Shown: positions 11,647 to 22,333 of the stretch, piece after piece
How the letters are laid out: each line of letters begins with the position of its first letter
How positions within the stretch are numbered: position 1 is the stretch's first letter
Origin: Bradyrhizobium sp. 199
GTDB lineage: Bacteria > Pseudomonadota > Alphaproteobacteria > Rhizobiales > Xanthobacteraceae
Reading direction: 5' to 3'
Assembly (NCBI RefSeq): GCF_023073355.1
Contig: NZ_JADPJI010000012.1
Location: 1 to 64,000 of the forward strand
Length of the DNA: 64,000 bases
Program-made: the position numbers and the translations under genes
The notes under the pieces: model-generated
Seen by the model: the letters and a program-made list of their open reading frames with translations, nothing else
Told to the model about the DNA's origin: nothing
The model's database searches: none

Positions 11647-11665
11647 AGGCTGTTACCTCGGTGCA

Positions 11666-12070
11666 TCACCGCAGCGGCGACACGCCTGACCGGTTGATGT
11701 CGGTCTTCGCAAAATCCTCTCCTTTGAACAGGAGCGGTTCGCCGCGAGTCGTGGCGAGCGCGTAGGAAAAACAATCACCGTAGTTGAGCGACGCAGCGTG
11801 ACGTCCCTTGCCGTAGCGTCGCCAGGCGCGCTTTGTTGCATCGGCCAGCACCGCATCCACCGCGACGATCTCGGCGCCGATCTTGACGAGCCAGAGATCG
11901 AACTCACGCCCGCCTGCATCACCCAGTCGCGTCTCGATCACCATCGTCGCCTCAAGCACCGTCGCTGCAGAGATCAGGCGGATCGGATCATCGACAATCA
12001 GCCGCTCAATTTCCGCCGCATCGGCTTCATTGAGTGCGATCGCCACGACCGCTGATGTATCGATCACCAT
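11666..12070 (-). CDS. vapC: VapC-type PIN-domain toxin
   Basis: 134-residue PIN-domain ribonuclease, toxin of a type II toxin-antitoxin pair. The acidic active-site residues are visible: Asp4 in MVIDTSAVV, Glu in ATVLEATMV, and Asp in the NYGDCFSYALA motif, with LLFKGEDF near the end. These coordinate Mg2+ for cleavage, usually of tRNA or rRNA. Its ATG overlaps the antitoxin stop by one base (TGATG), so the two are translationally coupled. Confidence 0.92.
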   Translation of the reverse strand: MVIDTSAVVAIALNEADAAEIERLIVDDPIRLISAATVLEATMVIETRLGDAGGREFDLWLVKIGAEIVAVDAVLADATKRAWRRYGKGRHAASLNYGDCFSYALATTRGEPLLFKGEDFAKTDINRSGVSPLR

Positions 12071-12324
12071 CAGCGAGGCAATCCATGCTCGTCGTATCCG
12101 AGAATTTCCTCAGGCGTGTGGTTGTCCACAACGCGCATCTCGCTCCAGCGACGCCTGATCTCGGCCATGTCCTCGAGCAGCGCGTCTTTACTGTTTTGAC
12201 CACCGAGCCGGCGCAATCGCTCCTCGATGGCGCGCCTAGTGGCGGTTGTGATGTTCTCGCCGGTCAATTGCGCGAGATTGCGCGCCAGTTGCTCGGTTTC
12301 GGGGTCCTTGATGCTCAGGGCCAT
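12070..12324 (-). CDS. vapB: VapB-type antitoxin
   Basis: 84-residue antitoxin of the Rv0623/PSK-operon-regulator type. The N-terminus MALSIKDPETEQLARNLAQL, followed by TGENITTATRRAIEERL, forms the predicted DNA-binding and dimer part. The C-terminal half (SEMRVVDNHTPEEILGYDEHGLP) is the toxin-neutralising tail. It comes first in the operon and autoregulation is expected for the family. The 197-base gap to zapE is A+T-richer than its surroundings. Confidence 0.9.
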   Translation of the reverse strand: MALSIKDPETEQLARNLAQLTGENITTATRRAIEERLRRLGGQNSKDALLEDMAEIRRRWSEMRVVDNHTPEEILGYDEHGLPR

Positions 12325-12521
12325 GTTGAGGTTCCTTGGTGCCTGAATAGGTATATTCTACCTCGGCGGAAGGCAAGAAGGGCGGGAAGGCAAGAAGGAG
12401 GTGGAACGGGCGGGGGGCGAAGTTGGCCGCAACTGATCGCTGCACCAAATTAGAGGGCGCACATCTCCCTTTGCGCCAATACGCAGTTGCAATTTCCGCC
12501 GGCCTCTGGCGGTAAAGGGCC

Positions 12522-13706
12522 ATGCTCTCGACCCCAAGTTCCCCATTCGGCGACGCCTATCAGGCCCAGATCGCCTCCGGCGCCATCGAGCCGGATGCCG
12601 CGCAGGCCGAAATTGCCGAAGCCTATGCGGCGCTCGACCAGCGGCTCGCAAGCTATACGCCGCTCCGCAAGCAGGGCCTGCTCGCCCGCCTGTTCAGCGG
12701 CGACAAGGACGAGGCGCCGCGCGGGCTCTACATCCACGGCGAGGTCGGCCGCGGCAAGACCATGCTGATGGACCTGTTCTTCCAGCACTCGACCGTCGAG
12801 CACAAGCGGCGCGCGCATTTCCACGAATTCATGGCGGACGTGCATGAGCGCATCTACGAGTATCGCCAGGGCATCGCGCGCGGCGAGATCGCCGACGGCG
12901 ACGTCATCGCGCTGACCGCCAATGCGATCTTCGAGGAGAGCTGGCTGCTCTGCTTCGACGAATTCCACGTCACCGACATCGCCGACGCGATGATCCTGGG
13001 ACGCCTGTTCGCCAGATTGTTCGAGCTCGGCACCGTCGTCGTCGCGACCTCCAACGTCGCCCCCGACGATCTCTACAAGGGCGGCCTCAACCGTTCGCTG
13101 TTCCTGCCCTTCATCAAGCAGATCACCGACCACATGGACGTCGCGCGGCTCGATGCGCGCACCGACTTCCGGCTGGAGAAGCTCCAGGGCGTGCCGATGT
13201 GGCTGACGCCGGCGGACGTTGACGCGGACGCAGCCCTCGACCGCGCCTGGTCGAAAATGTCGGGTGGCGCCAAATGCCGGCCGCGCGATATTTCGATCAA
13301 GGGGCGTATCCTGCACGTCCCGTGCTCGGCTCATGGCGTGGCGCGATTCTCGTTCGCCGACCTCTGCGAGAAGCCGCTCGGCGCATCCGATTACCTCAGG
13401 CTGGCGCACGACTACCACACCATCCTGGTCGACCATATTCCAGTGATGGATCTCTCCCAGCGCAACGCCGCCAAACGCTTCATCACGCTGATCGACGCGC
13501 TCTATGACAATGCGGTGAAGCTGATGGCGTCGGCCGACGCCAACCCGATCTCGCTCTACCTCGCCCATGAGGGCAACGAGGCCATGGAGTTCAAGCGGAC
13601 GGCGTCGCGCCTGATCGAGATGAGCTCGGAATCCTATCTGGCGCTGGCTCACGGCCGCAAGGATTCCACCGCAAGCGGCTCCACCAAGGGGCTGGTGGAG
13701 ACTTAA
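12522..13706 (+). CDS. zapE: cell division ATPase ZapE (AFG1-like)
   Basis: 394-residue P-loop ATPase of the AFG1/ZapE family, which associates with the FtsZ ring or with membrane-protein quality control. Walker A is GEVGRGKT (residues 73-80), Walker B is LLCFDEFHVTD, and sensor-like VVATSNVAPDDLY follows. The start at ATG 12522 gives MLSTPSSPFGDAYQ. The gene sits just upstream of mdh, separated by a palindromic repeat. Confidence 0.93.
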   Translation: MLSTPSSPFGDAYQAQIASGAIEPDAAQAEIAEAYAALDQRLASYTPLRKQGLLARLFSGDKDEAPRGLYIHGEVGRGKTMLMDLFFQHSTVEHKRRAHFHEFMADVHERIYEYRQGIARGEIADGDVIALTANAIFEESWLLCFDEFHVTDIADAMILGRLFARLFELGTVVVATSNVAPDDLYKGGLNRSLFLPFIKQITDHMDVARLDARTDFRLEKLQGVPMWLTPADVDADAALDRAWSKMSGGAKCRPRDISIKGRILHVPCSAHGVARFSFADLCEKPLGASDYLRLAHDYHTILVDHIPVMDLSQRNAAKRFITLIDALYDNAVKLMASADANPISLYLAHEGNEAMEFKRTASRLIEMSSESYLALAHGRKDSTASGSTKGLVET

Positions 13707-13723
13707 GTCCTATTTGCCAGCGC

Positions 13724-13853
13724 TGTCATTCCGGGACGCGACGAACATCGCGAGCCCAGGTGCGCAATTGCGCACCTGGGAATTCATCGCGCCACAAACT
13801 CTGCCGCCCGGTGGATCCCCGCCCTGCGCCTGTGGGCGCATCCCGGAATGACG
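13724..13853. repeat. palindromic intergenic repeat of the GTCATTCCGGGA family
   Basis: Arms GTCATTCCGGGA and TCCCGGAATGAC bound the element, and a perfect 26-base palindrome lies at 13755-13780. The same outer arms recur at 49578-49662 and in part at 41637. It fills the zapE-mdh gap. Confidence 0.8.
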
Positions 13854-13979
13854 GACCCGGTATGGCTGCTCTCGCGGCAAGCCCGACAAATGGGCATCCG
13901 GCGACTTGAACGGGGGAGGCGAAAGGGATAACCACCCTCTCAGTTTTCCCCTCCTTACGTGTCTAAAGGACAGGCTCAC

Positions 13980-14948
13980 ATGGCGCGCGACAAGATTGCT
14001 TTGATTGGCTCCGGTCAGATCGGCGGAACGCTGGCTCACCTCATCGGCCTGAAAGAACTCGGCGACGTCGTGATGTTCGACATCGCCGAGGGCGTGCCGC
14101 AGGGCAAGGCGCTCGACATCGCGCAGTCCTCGCCGGTTGACGGTTTTGACGCGCATTACACCGGCGCCAACTCCTACGAGGCGCTCGACAATGCCAAGGT
14201 CTGCATCGTAACCGCCGGCGTGCCGCGCAAGCCCGGCATGAGCCGCGACGACCTCCTCTCCATCAACCTCAAGGTCATGGAGCAGGTCGGTGCCGGCATC
14301 AAGAAATACGCGCCCGACGCCTTCGTCATCTGCATCACCAATCCGCTCGACGCGATGGTCTGGGCGCTGCAGAAGGCTTCCGGCCTGCCGCACAAGAAGG
14401 TCGTCGGCATGGCCGGCGTGCTGGATTCGGCCCGCTTCCGCTACTTCCTCGCCGATGAGTTCAACGTTTCGGTCGAAGACGTCACCGCCTTCGTGCTCGG
14501 CGGCCATGGCGACACCATGGTGCCGCTGGTGAAGTACTCCACCGTCGCCGGCATCCCGCTGCCCGACCTCGTCAAGATGGGCTGGACCTCGCAGGCACGC
14601 CTCGACGAGATCGTCGACCGTACCCGCAACGGCGGTGCCGAGATCGTCAATTTGCTCAAGACCGGCTCGGCCTTCTACGCGCCGGCGGCTTCCGCGATCG
14701 CGATGGCGGAGAGCTATCTGCGGGACAAGAAGCGCGTGCTGCCCTCGGCCGCGTACCTGAACGGCGAATACGGCGTGAAGGACATGTATGTCGGCGTGCC
14801 CGTCGTGATCGGCTCCAAGGGCGTCGAGCGCATCGTCGAGATCGAGCTTGCCGGCAAGGACCGCGAAGCCTTCGACAAGTCGGTCGGCGCGGTGCAGGGC
14901 CTGGTCGACGCCTGCAGGAAGATCGCCCCCGATCTTCTCGGCCGCTAA
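13980..14948 (+). CDS. mdh: malate dehydrogenase
   Basis: 322-residue NAD-dependent malate dehydrogenase of the LDH-like group, interconverting malate and oxaloacetate. The Rossmann motif GSGQIGGTLAHL is at the N-terminus, the substrate-binding arginine loop is PRKPGMSRDDLL, the conserved segment ITNPLDAMVW follows, and GGHGDTMVPL carries the catalytic His. The ATG at 13980 (MARDKIAL) is the usual start; an in-frame upstream codon adds only seven residues. A strong terminator separates it from sucC, so it may be transcribed partly on its own. Confidence 0.97.
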   Translation: MARDKIALIGSGQIGGTLAHLIGLKELGDVVMFDIAEGVPQGKALDIAQSSPVDGFDAHYTGANSYEALDNAKVCIVTAGVPRKPGMSRDDLLSINLKVMEQVGAGIKKYAPDAFVICITNPLDAMVWALQKASGLPHKKVVGMAGVLDSARFRYFLADEFNVSVEDVTAFVLGGHGDTMVPLVKYSTVAGIPLPDLVKMGWTSQARLDEIVDRTRNGGAEIVNLLKTGSAFYAPAASAIAMAESYLRDKKRVLPSAAYLNGEYGVKDMYVGVPVVIGSKGVERIVEIELAGKDREAFDKSVGAVQGLVDACRKIAPDLLGR

Positions 14949-14961
14949 GGCGCAACCAATC

Positions 14962-15000
14962 CCGCCGAAGACCGAAACCCGGTCTTCGGCGGTTTCATTT
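14962..15000 (+). terminator. intrinsic terminator after mdh
   Basis: Perfect 12-base stem CCGCCGAAGACC / GGTCTTCGGCGG with a 7-base loop, followed by TTTCATTT, 13 bases after the mdh stop. Confidence 0.85.
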
Positions 15001-15168
15001 CCGGAGCCTGGCTGCATCATGTGTTGAAGGCTGGCGGGTTCCGGGTTCGGCAGTCCAGAGATCGGTGTCAAAGAATCCGGGTTGCAGTTCCTGTGGTATA
15101 TGGTATGCCAGCCACAAGACTGAGGTGGGCCCAAGAGGTCACCGCCCGCGGGTTCAGGGAGCGACTAT

Positions 15169-16365
<1,197 letters not shown>

Positions 16366-16369
16366 GGCC

Positions 16370-16849
16370 ATGGCCCAGGACCATCTCGCCGCATCATCTC
16401 CGCTCCCCGAGCACGCGCGTCTCGCCGCGTTCGCCGGCGAATGGGATGGCGAAGAGGTGGTCCTCCCGTCGCGCTGGACGGCGGGCGGGCCGGCGACCTC
16501 GCGCACCGTCTCGCGCATGGATCTCAATGGATTCTATTTGATCCAGGACAGTGTCCAGATGCGCGACGGCAAGCAGGTGTTCGCCACCCACGGCATCTTC
16601 ACGTTCGACCGCGACGACCGGACCTACAAATTGTTCTGGTACGACTCGCTCGGCTACACGTCGCCCTCGCCCGCTTCCGGCGGCTGGGTCGGCAAGACCC
16701 TGACGCTGGTGCGCGGCTCGCTCCGCGGCAATGCGCGCCACGTCTACGAAATCATCAATGAGGATTCCTACTCGTTGAAGATCCAGTTCTCGCCGGACGC
16801 GGAAGGCTGGGCCGACGTGCTCACCGGCGTCTACCGCCGCATCCACTGA
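16370..16849 (+). CDS. DUF1579-like protein between sucC and sucD
   Basis: 159-residue soluble protein resembling the DUF1579 family: FAGEWDGEEVVLPSRW near the start, ISFDRDD-type strand TFDRDDRTYKLFWYDSLG in the middle, and VLTGVYRRI at the end, suggesting a lipocalin-like beta-barrel. Function unknown. Its ATG follows the sucC stop by four bases, with a GGGAGG ribosome site inside the sucC end, so it is cotranscribed and probably coupled. Codon use matches its neighbours, so it does not look recently acquired. Confidence 0.8.
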   Translation: MAQDHLAASSPLPEHARLAAFAGEWDGEEVVLPSRWTAGGPATSRTVSRMDLNGFYLIQDSVQMRDGKQVFATHGIFTFDRDDRTYKLFWYDSLGYTSPSPASGGWVGKTLTLVRGSLRGNARHVYEIINEDSYSLKIQFSPDAEGWADVLTGVYRRIH

Positions 16850-16882
16850 CCTCTCACTCGTTAGTTCGCGAAAGCAGACCTC

Positions 16883-17767
16883 ATGTCCATCCTGATCGAC
16901 AAGAACACCAAGGTCATCTGCCAGGGCTTTACCGGCAAGAACGGCACCTTCCACTCGGAGGCCGCGATTGCCTACGGCACCAAGATGGTCGGCGGCACCT
17001 CGCCGGGCAAAGGCGGCGCGACGCATCTGGGCCTGCCGGTGTTCGATACCGTGCGCGAGGCGCGTGAGAAGACCGGCGCCGACGCCTCCGTGATCTACGT
17101 GCCGCCGCCGGGTGCGGCGGATGCGATCTGCGAAGCCATCGATGCCGAGATCCCGCTTATCGTCTGCATCACCGAAGGTATCCCGGTCATCGACATGGTG
17201 CGGGTGAAGCGCTCGCTGGCCGGCTCCAAGTCGCGCCTGATCGGGCCGAATTGCCCGGGCGTCATGACCGCCGGCGAGTGCAAGATCGGCATCATGCCGG
17301 CCAACATCTTCAAGACCGGCAGCGTCGGCATCGTCTCCCGCTCCGGCACCCTGACCTACGAAGCCGTGTTCCAGACCTCCCAGGAGGGCCTCGGCCAGAC
17401 CACCGCGGTCGGCATCGGCGGCGACCCGGTCAAGGGAACCGAGTTCATCGACGTCCTGGAGATGCTCCTCGCCGATCCCAAGACCGAGTCGATCATCATG
17501 ATCGGCGAGATCGGCGGCTCCGCCGAGGAGGATGCGGCCCAGTTCCTCAAGGACGAGGCCAAGCGCGGTCGCAAGAAGCCGATGGTCGGCTTCATTGCCG
17601 GCGTCACCGCCCCTCCCGGCCGCCGCATGGGCCACGCCGGCGCGATCATCTCCGGCGGCAAGGGCGATGCCGGTTCCAAGACCGACGCGATGAAATCGGC
17701 AGGAATTACAGTGTCGCCGTCTCCCGCCCGCCTTGGGCAGACGCTTGCCGAAAAGTTGAAGGGCTAA
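16883..17767 (+). CDS. sucD: succinyl-CoA synthetase, alpha subunit
   Basis: 294 residues, usual size. The CoA-binding Rossmann domain begins MSILIDKNTKVICQGFTGKNG. The phospho-histidine His251 lies in RRMGHAGAIISGGKG, matching the catalytic His of E. coli SucD. It partners SucC, from which it is separated here by a DUF1579 gene. The 137-base gap to sucA shows no clear terminator. Confidence 0.97.
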   Translation: MSILIDKNTKVICQGFTGKNGTFHSEAAIAYGTKMVGGTSPGKGGATHLGLPVFDTVREAREKTGADASVIYVPPPGAADAICEAIDAEIPLIVCITEGIPVIDMVRVKRSLAGSKSRLIGPNCPGVMTAGECKIGIMPANIFKTGSVGIVSRSGTLTYEAVFQTSQEGLGQTTAVGIGGDPVKGTEFIDVLEMLLADPKTESIIMIGEIGGSAEEDAAQFLKDEAKRGRKKPMVGFIAGVTAPPGRRMGHAGAIISGGKGDAGSKTDAMKSAGITVSPSPARLGQTLAEKLKG

Positions 17768-17904
17768 TTCACTCCTTGGCAATTTTCCGGGCGAAGTTTC
17801 GCAGCAAATAGGATAAATGGTGCCTGTCGCGCTGGTCCTCTGCCGGGGAGCCCAGCGCCAGCGCCGTTTGTTATGCGCGAACCGAAATCGCCAGGAACTC
17901 AAGT

Positions 17905-20874
17905 ATGTCTCGCCAGGACGCGAACGCAGCCTTTGCCCTCTCCTCCTTTTTGCAGGGCACCAACGCCACCTACATCGACGAAATCTACGCCCGCTACGAG
18001 AAGGACCCGTCCTCGGTCGACGCCGAGTGGCAGGAGTTCTTCAAGAGCCTGAACGACCAGCCGGCGGATGTCCGGAAGAACGCCCAGGGCCCGTCCTGGG
18101 AGCGCGCCAATTGGCCGCTGGTCCCGCAGGATGACCTGACCTCCGCCCTGGACGGCAATTGGGCCGAAGTCGAGAAGGCGGTCGGAGCCAAGATCGCCGC
18201 CAAGGCGCAGGCCAAGGGAGGCGACAAGGGCGCCGACATCTCCTCGGCCGACCTGCTCCAGGCCACCCGCGACTCCGTCCGCGCCCTGATGCTGATCCGC
18301 TCCTACCGCATGCGTGGTCACTTCCACGCCAAGCTCGATCCGCTCGGCATCGAGGCCCCGCGCAACCGCGAAGAGCTCGACCCGCGCACCTACGGCTTCA
18401 GCGAAGCCGATTTCGACCGCAAGATCTTCCTCGATCACGTGCTTGGTCTCGAATATGGCAGCCTGCGCGAGATCACGGCGATCTGCGAGCGCACCTATTG
18501 CCAGACGCTCGGCGTCGAGTTCATGCATATCAGCAACGCCGCGCAGAAGGCCTGGATCCAGGAGCGCATCGAGGGACCCGACAAGGAGATCTCCTTCACC
18601 CGCGAAGGCCGTCGCGCCATCCTGATGAAGCTGGTCGAAGCCGAGGGTTTTGAAAAATTCTGCGACACCAAGTTCACCGGCACGAAGCGCTTTGGCCTGG
18701 ACGGTGCTGAATCGTTGATCCCTGCGCTCGAGCAGATCATCAAGCGCGGCGGCAATCTCGGCGTGAAGGAAATCGTGCTCGGCATGCCGCATCGCGGCCG
18801 CCTCAACGTGCTGACGCAGGTGATGGGCAAGGCGCACCGCGCGCTGTTCCACGAGTTCAAGGGCGGCTCCGCCAACCCCGATGCGGTCGAGGGCTCGGGC
18901 GACGTCAAATATCACCTCGGCGCCTCCTCGGACCGCGAGTTCGACGGCAACCGCATCCATCTGTCGCTGACCGCCAATCCCTCGCATCTCGAGATCGTCG
19001 ATCCCGTCGTGCTCGGCAAGGTCCGCGCCAAGCAGGACCAGCACGGCGACCCGCCGGATATGCGCATCTCCGTGATGCCGCTCTTGATGCATGGCGACGC
19101 CGCGTTCGCCGGCCAGGGCGTCGTTGCCGAGTGCTTCGGTCTCTCCGACCTGAAGGGCTACCGCACCGGCGGCTCCGTGCACTTCATCGTCAACAACCAG
19201 ATCGGCTTCACCACCTATCCGCGTTACTCGCGCTCCTCGCCCTATCCGTCCGACGTCGCGAAGATGATCGACGCGCCGATCTTCCACGTCAACGGCGACG
19301 ACCCGGAAGCCGTCGTGTTCGCGGCCAAGGTCGCGACCGAGTTCCGGCAGAAATTCCACAAGCCCGTCGTCATCGACATGTTCTGCTACCGCAGGCATGG
19401 CCACAACGAGGGCGACGAGCCGGCTTTCACCCAGCCGGTGATGTACAAGAAGATTGCGGCGCATCCCTCCACGCTCGAGCTCTACGCCCGCCGCCTCATC
19501 AGCGAAGGCGTGCTGACCGAGGGTGAGGTCGACAAGGCCAAGGCCGACTGGCGTGCGCGGCTCGATGCCGAGCTCGAGGCCGGCTCCGGCTACAAGCCCA
19601 ACAAGGCCGACTGGCTCGACGGCAAGTGGGCCGGCTTCAAGATCGCCGACCAGGAAGAGGATGCCCGCCGCGGCGTCACCGGCGTCGACATCGCCGAGCT
19701 GAAGGACATCGGCCGCAAGATCACCAAGGTCCCGGACGGTTTCCGCGCCCACCGCACCATCCAGCGCTTCCTGGAGAACCGCTCCAAGGCGATCGACAGT
19801 GGCAACGGCATCGACTGGGCGACCGGCGAGGCGCTGGCGTTCTGCACGCTGCTCCGGGAAAACCACCACGTCCGCCTGTCCGGACAGGATTCGGAGCGCG
19901 GCACCTTCTCGCAGCGTCACTCGGTCCTGATCGACCAGGAGGACGAGAGCCGCTACACGCCGTTCAACCATCTCGGCAACGAGCAGGGCCATTACGAGGT
20001 CATCAACTCGCTGCTGTCGGAAGAAGCGGTGCTCGGCTTCGAATACGGCTATTCGCTCGCCGAGCCGAACACGCTGACCCTGTGGGAAGCCCAGTTCGGC
20101 GACTTCGCCAACGGCGCGCAGGTCGTGTTCGACCAGTTCATCTCCTCCGGCGAGCGCAAATGGCTGCGTATGTCCGGTCTCGTCTGTCTGCTGCCGCACG
20201 GTTATGAGGGCCAGGGACCGGAGCACTCGTCGGCGCGTCTGGAGCGTTTTCTGCAGATGTGCGCCGAAGACAACATGCAGGTGGTCTATCCGACCACGCC
20301 GGCGAACTACTTCCATGTGCTGCGGCGGCAGCTCCATCGCGAGATCCGCAAGCCGCTGATCCTGATGACGCCCAAGTCGCTGCTGCGTCACAAGCGGGCG
20401 GTGTCGCGCATCGAGGAGCTTGCGAAGGGCACGACCTTCCATCGCATCCTCTATGATGACGCCCAGATGCAGCCGAGCGAGGCGATCAAGCTCGTCCCTG
20501 ACGAGAAGGTCCGTCGCATCGTGCTGTGCTCCGGCAAGGTCTATTACGACCTCTACGAGGAGCGCGAGAAGCGCGGCATCGACGACATCTACCTGATGCG
20601 CGTCGAGCAGCTCTATCCGGTGCCGTTGAAGGCGCTGGTGGCCGAGCTGTCGCGCTTCAAGAAGGCCGAAGTGGTGTGGTGCCAGGAAGAGCCGCGCAAC
20701 ATGGGCGCCTGGCACTTCATCGAGCCCTATCTGGAATGGGTGCTGAACCAGGTGAACGGCGCGAGCCGGCGTCCGCGTTATGTCGGCCGTGCCGCTTCCG
20801 CTGCGACCGCCACGGGTCTGATGTCCAAGCATCAGGCGCAGCTGAAGGCGTTCCTGGACGAAGCACTGAGCTGA
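17905..20874 (+). CDS. sucA: 2-oxoglutarate dehydrogenase E1 component
   Basis: 989-residue thiamine-diphosphate E1 subunit that decarboxylates 2-oxoglutarate and succinylates the lipoyl arm of OdhB. The N-terminal FLQGTNATYIDEIYARYE motif, used for E2 docking, is present. GMPHRGRLNVL and the TPP-binding stretch (GDAAFAGQGVV ... NNQIGFTT) are in the first half. The C-terminal transketolase-like domain has LPHGYEGQGPEHSSARLERFL. Length is normal for the family. It precedes odhB in the same orientation. Confidence 0.97.
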   Translation: MSRQDANAAFALSSFLQGTNATYIDEIYARYEKDPSSVDAEWQEFFKSLNDQPADVRKNAQGPSWERANWPLVPQDDLTSALDGNWAEVEKAVGAKIAAKAQAKGGDKGADISSADLLQATRDSVRALMLIRSYRMRGHFHAKLDPLGIEAPRNREELDPRTYGFSEADFDRKIFLDHVLGLEYGSLREITAICERTYCQTLGVEFMHISNAAQKAWIQERIEGPDKEISFTREGRRAILMKLVEAEGFEKFCDTKFTGTKRFGLDGAESLIPALEQIIKRGGNLGVKEIVLGMPHRGRLNVLTQVMGKAHRALFHEFKGGSANPDAVEGSGDVKYHLGASSDREFDGNRIHLSLTANPSHLEIVDPVVLGKVRAKQDQHGDPPDMRISVMPLLMHGDAAFAGQGVVAECFGLSDLKGYRTGGSVHFIVNNQIGFTTYPRYSRSSPYPSDVAKMIDAPIFHVNGDDPEAVVFAAKVATEFRQKFHKPVVIDMFCYRRHGHNEGDEPAFTQPVMYKKIAAHPSTLELYARRLISEGVLTEGEVDKAKADWRARLDAELEAGSGYKPNKADWLDGKWAGFKIADQEEDARRGVTGVDIAELKDIGRKITKVPDGFRAHRTIQRFLENRSKAIDSGNGIDWATGEALAFCTLLRENHHVRLSGQDSERGTFSQRHSVLIDQEDESRYTPFNHLGNEQGHYEVINSLLSEEAVLGFEYGYSLAEPNTLTLWEAQFGDFANGAQVVFDQFISSGERKWLRMSGLVCLLPHGYEGQGPEHSSARLERFLQMCAEDNMQVVYPTTPANYFHVLRRQLHREIRKPLILMTPKSLLRHKRAVSRIEELAKGTTFHRILYDDAQMQPSEAIKLVPDEKVRRIVLCSGKVYYDLYEEREKRGIDDIYLMRVEQLYPVPLKALVAELSRFKKAEVVWCQEEPRNMGAWHFIEPYLEWVLNQVNGASRRPRYVGRAASAATATGLMSKHQAQLKAFLDEALS

Positions 20875-21048
20875 ATTTTTGAACTGCGTCATGCCCCGCC
20901 TCGTGCGCAAGCGCGCACTGAAGCGGGGCATCCGGTACGCCGTGACGTCCGTGCCCTGTACGAGCGCCGGTTTGCTGGATGGCTTGCTTTTCGCAGGCGA
21001 TGGCATCCGCACTTATGACCGCATTGGCGATCCCTAAGGACAAAGACC

Positions 21049-22281
21049 ATGACTGAAATTCGTGTGCCGACGCTCGGCGAATCCGTCACCGAAGCCACCA
21101 TCGGCCGCTGGTTCAAGAAGGCCGGCGATCCCGTCGCCGTCGACGAACCCTTGGTGGAGCTCGAGACCGACAAGGTCACCATCGAAGTCCCGGCGCCGTC
21201 CGCCGGCACGCTGAGCGAGATCATCGCCGCCGATGGTACCACCGTCGCGGTCGGCGCGCTGCTCGGCCAGATCACCGATGGTGTCGGCGCTGCCAAGCCG
21301 GCCGCCGCGCCTGCCAAGCCTGCTGCGGCTGCGGCTCCCGCGGCTGCACCTGCTCCGGCTGCGAAGGCGCCGCCGGCCGATGCGCCGCTCGCGCCTTCCG
21401 TGCGAAAACTGTCGGCCGAGAGCGGCGTCGACGCATCGACCGTTCCGGGCTCCGGCAAGGACGGCCGTGTCACCAAGGGCGACATGCTCGCCGCGATCGA
21501 GCGTGCGGCCTCCGCGCCGACCCCGGTCAACCAGCCCGCCGCCGCCGTGCAGGTGCGTAGCCCCTCGCCGGCCGATGATGCCGCCCGCGAAGAGCGCGTC
21601 AAGATGACCCGCCTGCGCCAGACCATCGCGCGCCGGCTCAAGGACGTGCAGAACACCGCGGCCATGCTGACGACCTTCAACGAGGTCGACATGACCAACG
21701 TGATGGCGCTGCGCGCGCACTACAAGGATGCGTTCGAGAAGAAGCACGGCAGTAAGCTCGGCTTCATGGGCTTCTTCACCAAGGCCGTCGTGCAGGCGCT
21801 GAAGGACATTCCGGCCGTCAACGCGGAGATCGACGGCACCGATTTGATCTACAAGAACTACTACCACATCGGCGTAGCCGTCGGCACCGACAAGGGCCTC
21901 GTGGTGCCCGTCGTGCGCGACTGCGACCACAAGTCGATCGCCGACATCGAGAAGGGCATCGCCGATTTCGGTCGCCGCGCCCGCGACGGCCAGCTCAAGA
22001 TCGACGAGATGCAGGGCGGCACCTTCACCATCACCAATGGCGGCATCTACGGCTCGCTGATGTCGACCCCGATCCTGAACGCGCCGCAGTCCGGCATCTT
22101 GGGCATGCACAAGATCCAGGAGCGCCCGATGGTCGTCGGCGGCAAGGTCGAGGTCCGCCCGATGATGTATCTGGCGCTGTCCTACGATCACCGCGTCATC
22201 GACGGCAAGGAAGCCGTCACCTTCCTGGTTCGCGTCAAGGAAAGCCTGGAAGATCCGGCGCGTCTGGTACTCGATCTCTGA
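21049..22281 (+). CDS. odhB: 2-oxoglutarate dehydrogenase E2, dihydrolipoyllysine succinyltransferase
   Basis: 410-residue E2 core subunit. Domains in order: a lipoyl domain with the lipoylated Lys42 in ETDKVTIEVPAP; an Ala/Pro-rich linker (about 85-120); a peripheral-subunit-binding domain (APSVRKLSAESGV, about 122-158); and the catalytic succinyltransferase domain ending in LSYDHRVIDGKEA with the catalytic His. A TAAGGA ribosome site lies just before ATG 21049. It is also called sucB. Confidence 0.97.
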   Translation: MTEIRVPTLGESVTEATIGRWFKKAGDPVAVDEPLVELETDKVTIEVPAPSAGTLSEIIAADGTTVAVGALLGQITDGVGAAKPAAAPAKPAAAAAPAAAPAPAAKAPPADAPLAPSVRKLSAESGVDASTVPGSGKDGRVTKGDMLAAIERAASAPTPVNQPAAAVQVRSPSPADDAAREERVKMTRLRQTIARRLKDVQNTAAMLTTFNEVDMTNVMALRAHYKDAFEKKHGSKLGFMGFFTKAVVQALKDIPAVNAEIDGTDLIYKNYYHIGVAVGTDKGLVVPVVRDCDHKSIADIEKGIADFGRRARDGQLKIDEMQGGTFTITNGGIYGSLMSTPILNAPQSGILGMHKIQERPMVVGGKVEVRPMMYLALSYDHRVIDGKEAVTFLVRVKESLEDPARLVLDL

Positions 22282-22298
22282 TCCCTGATGCTCTGCGA

Positions 22299-22323
22299 GC
22301 GCCGTCGCCATTCGCGACGGCGC
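22299..22323 (+). terminator. hairpin after odhB
   Basis: Perfect 10-base stem GCGCCGTCGC / GCGACGGCGC with a 5-base loop between odhB and the SDR gene. There is no T-run, so it may be an attenuator or an mRNA-stability hairpin rather than a terminator. Confidence 0.4.
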
Positions 22324-22333
22324 GTGTCGAACC

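Noticed and set aside
17899..21012. Minus-strand open frame of 1037 codons opposite sucA
   Set aside because: Same codon-bias shadow; sucA has complete E1 motifs over its whole length.
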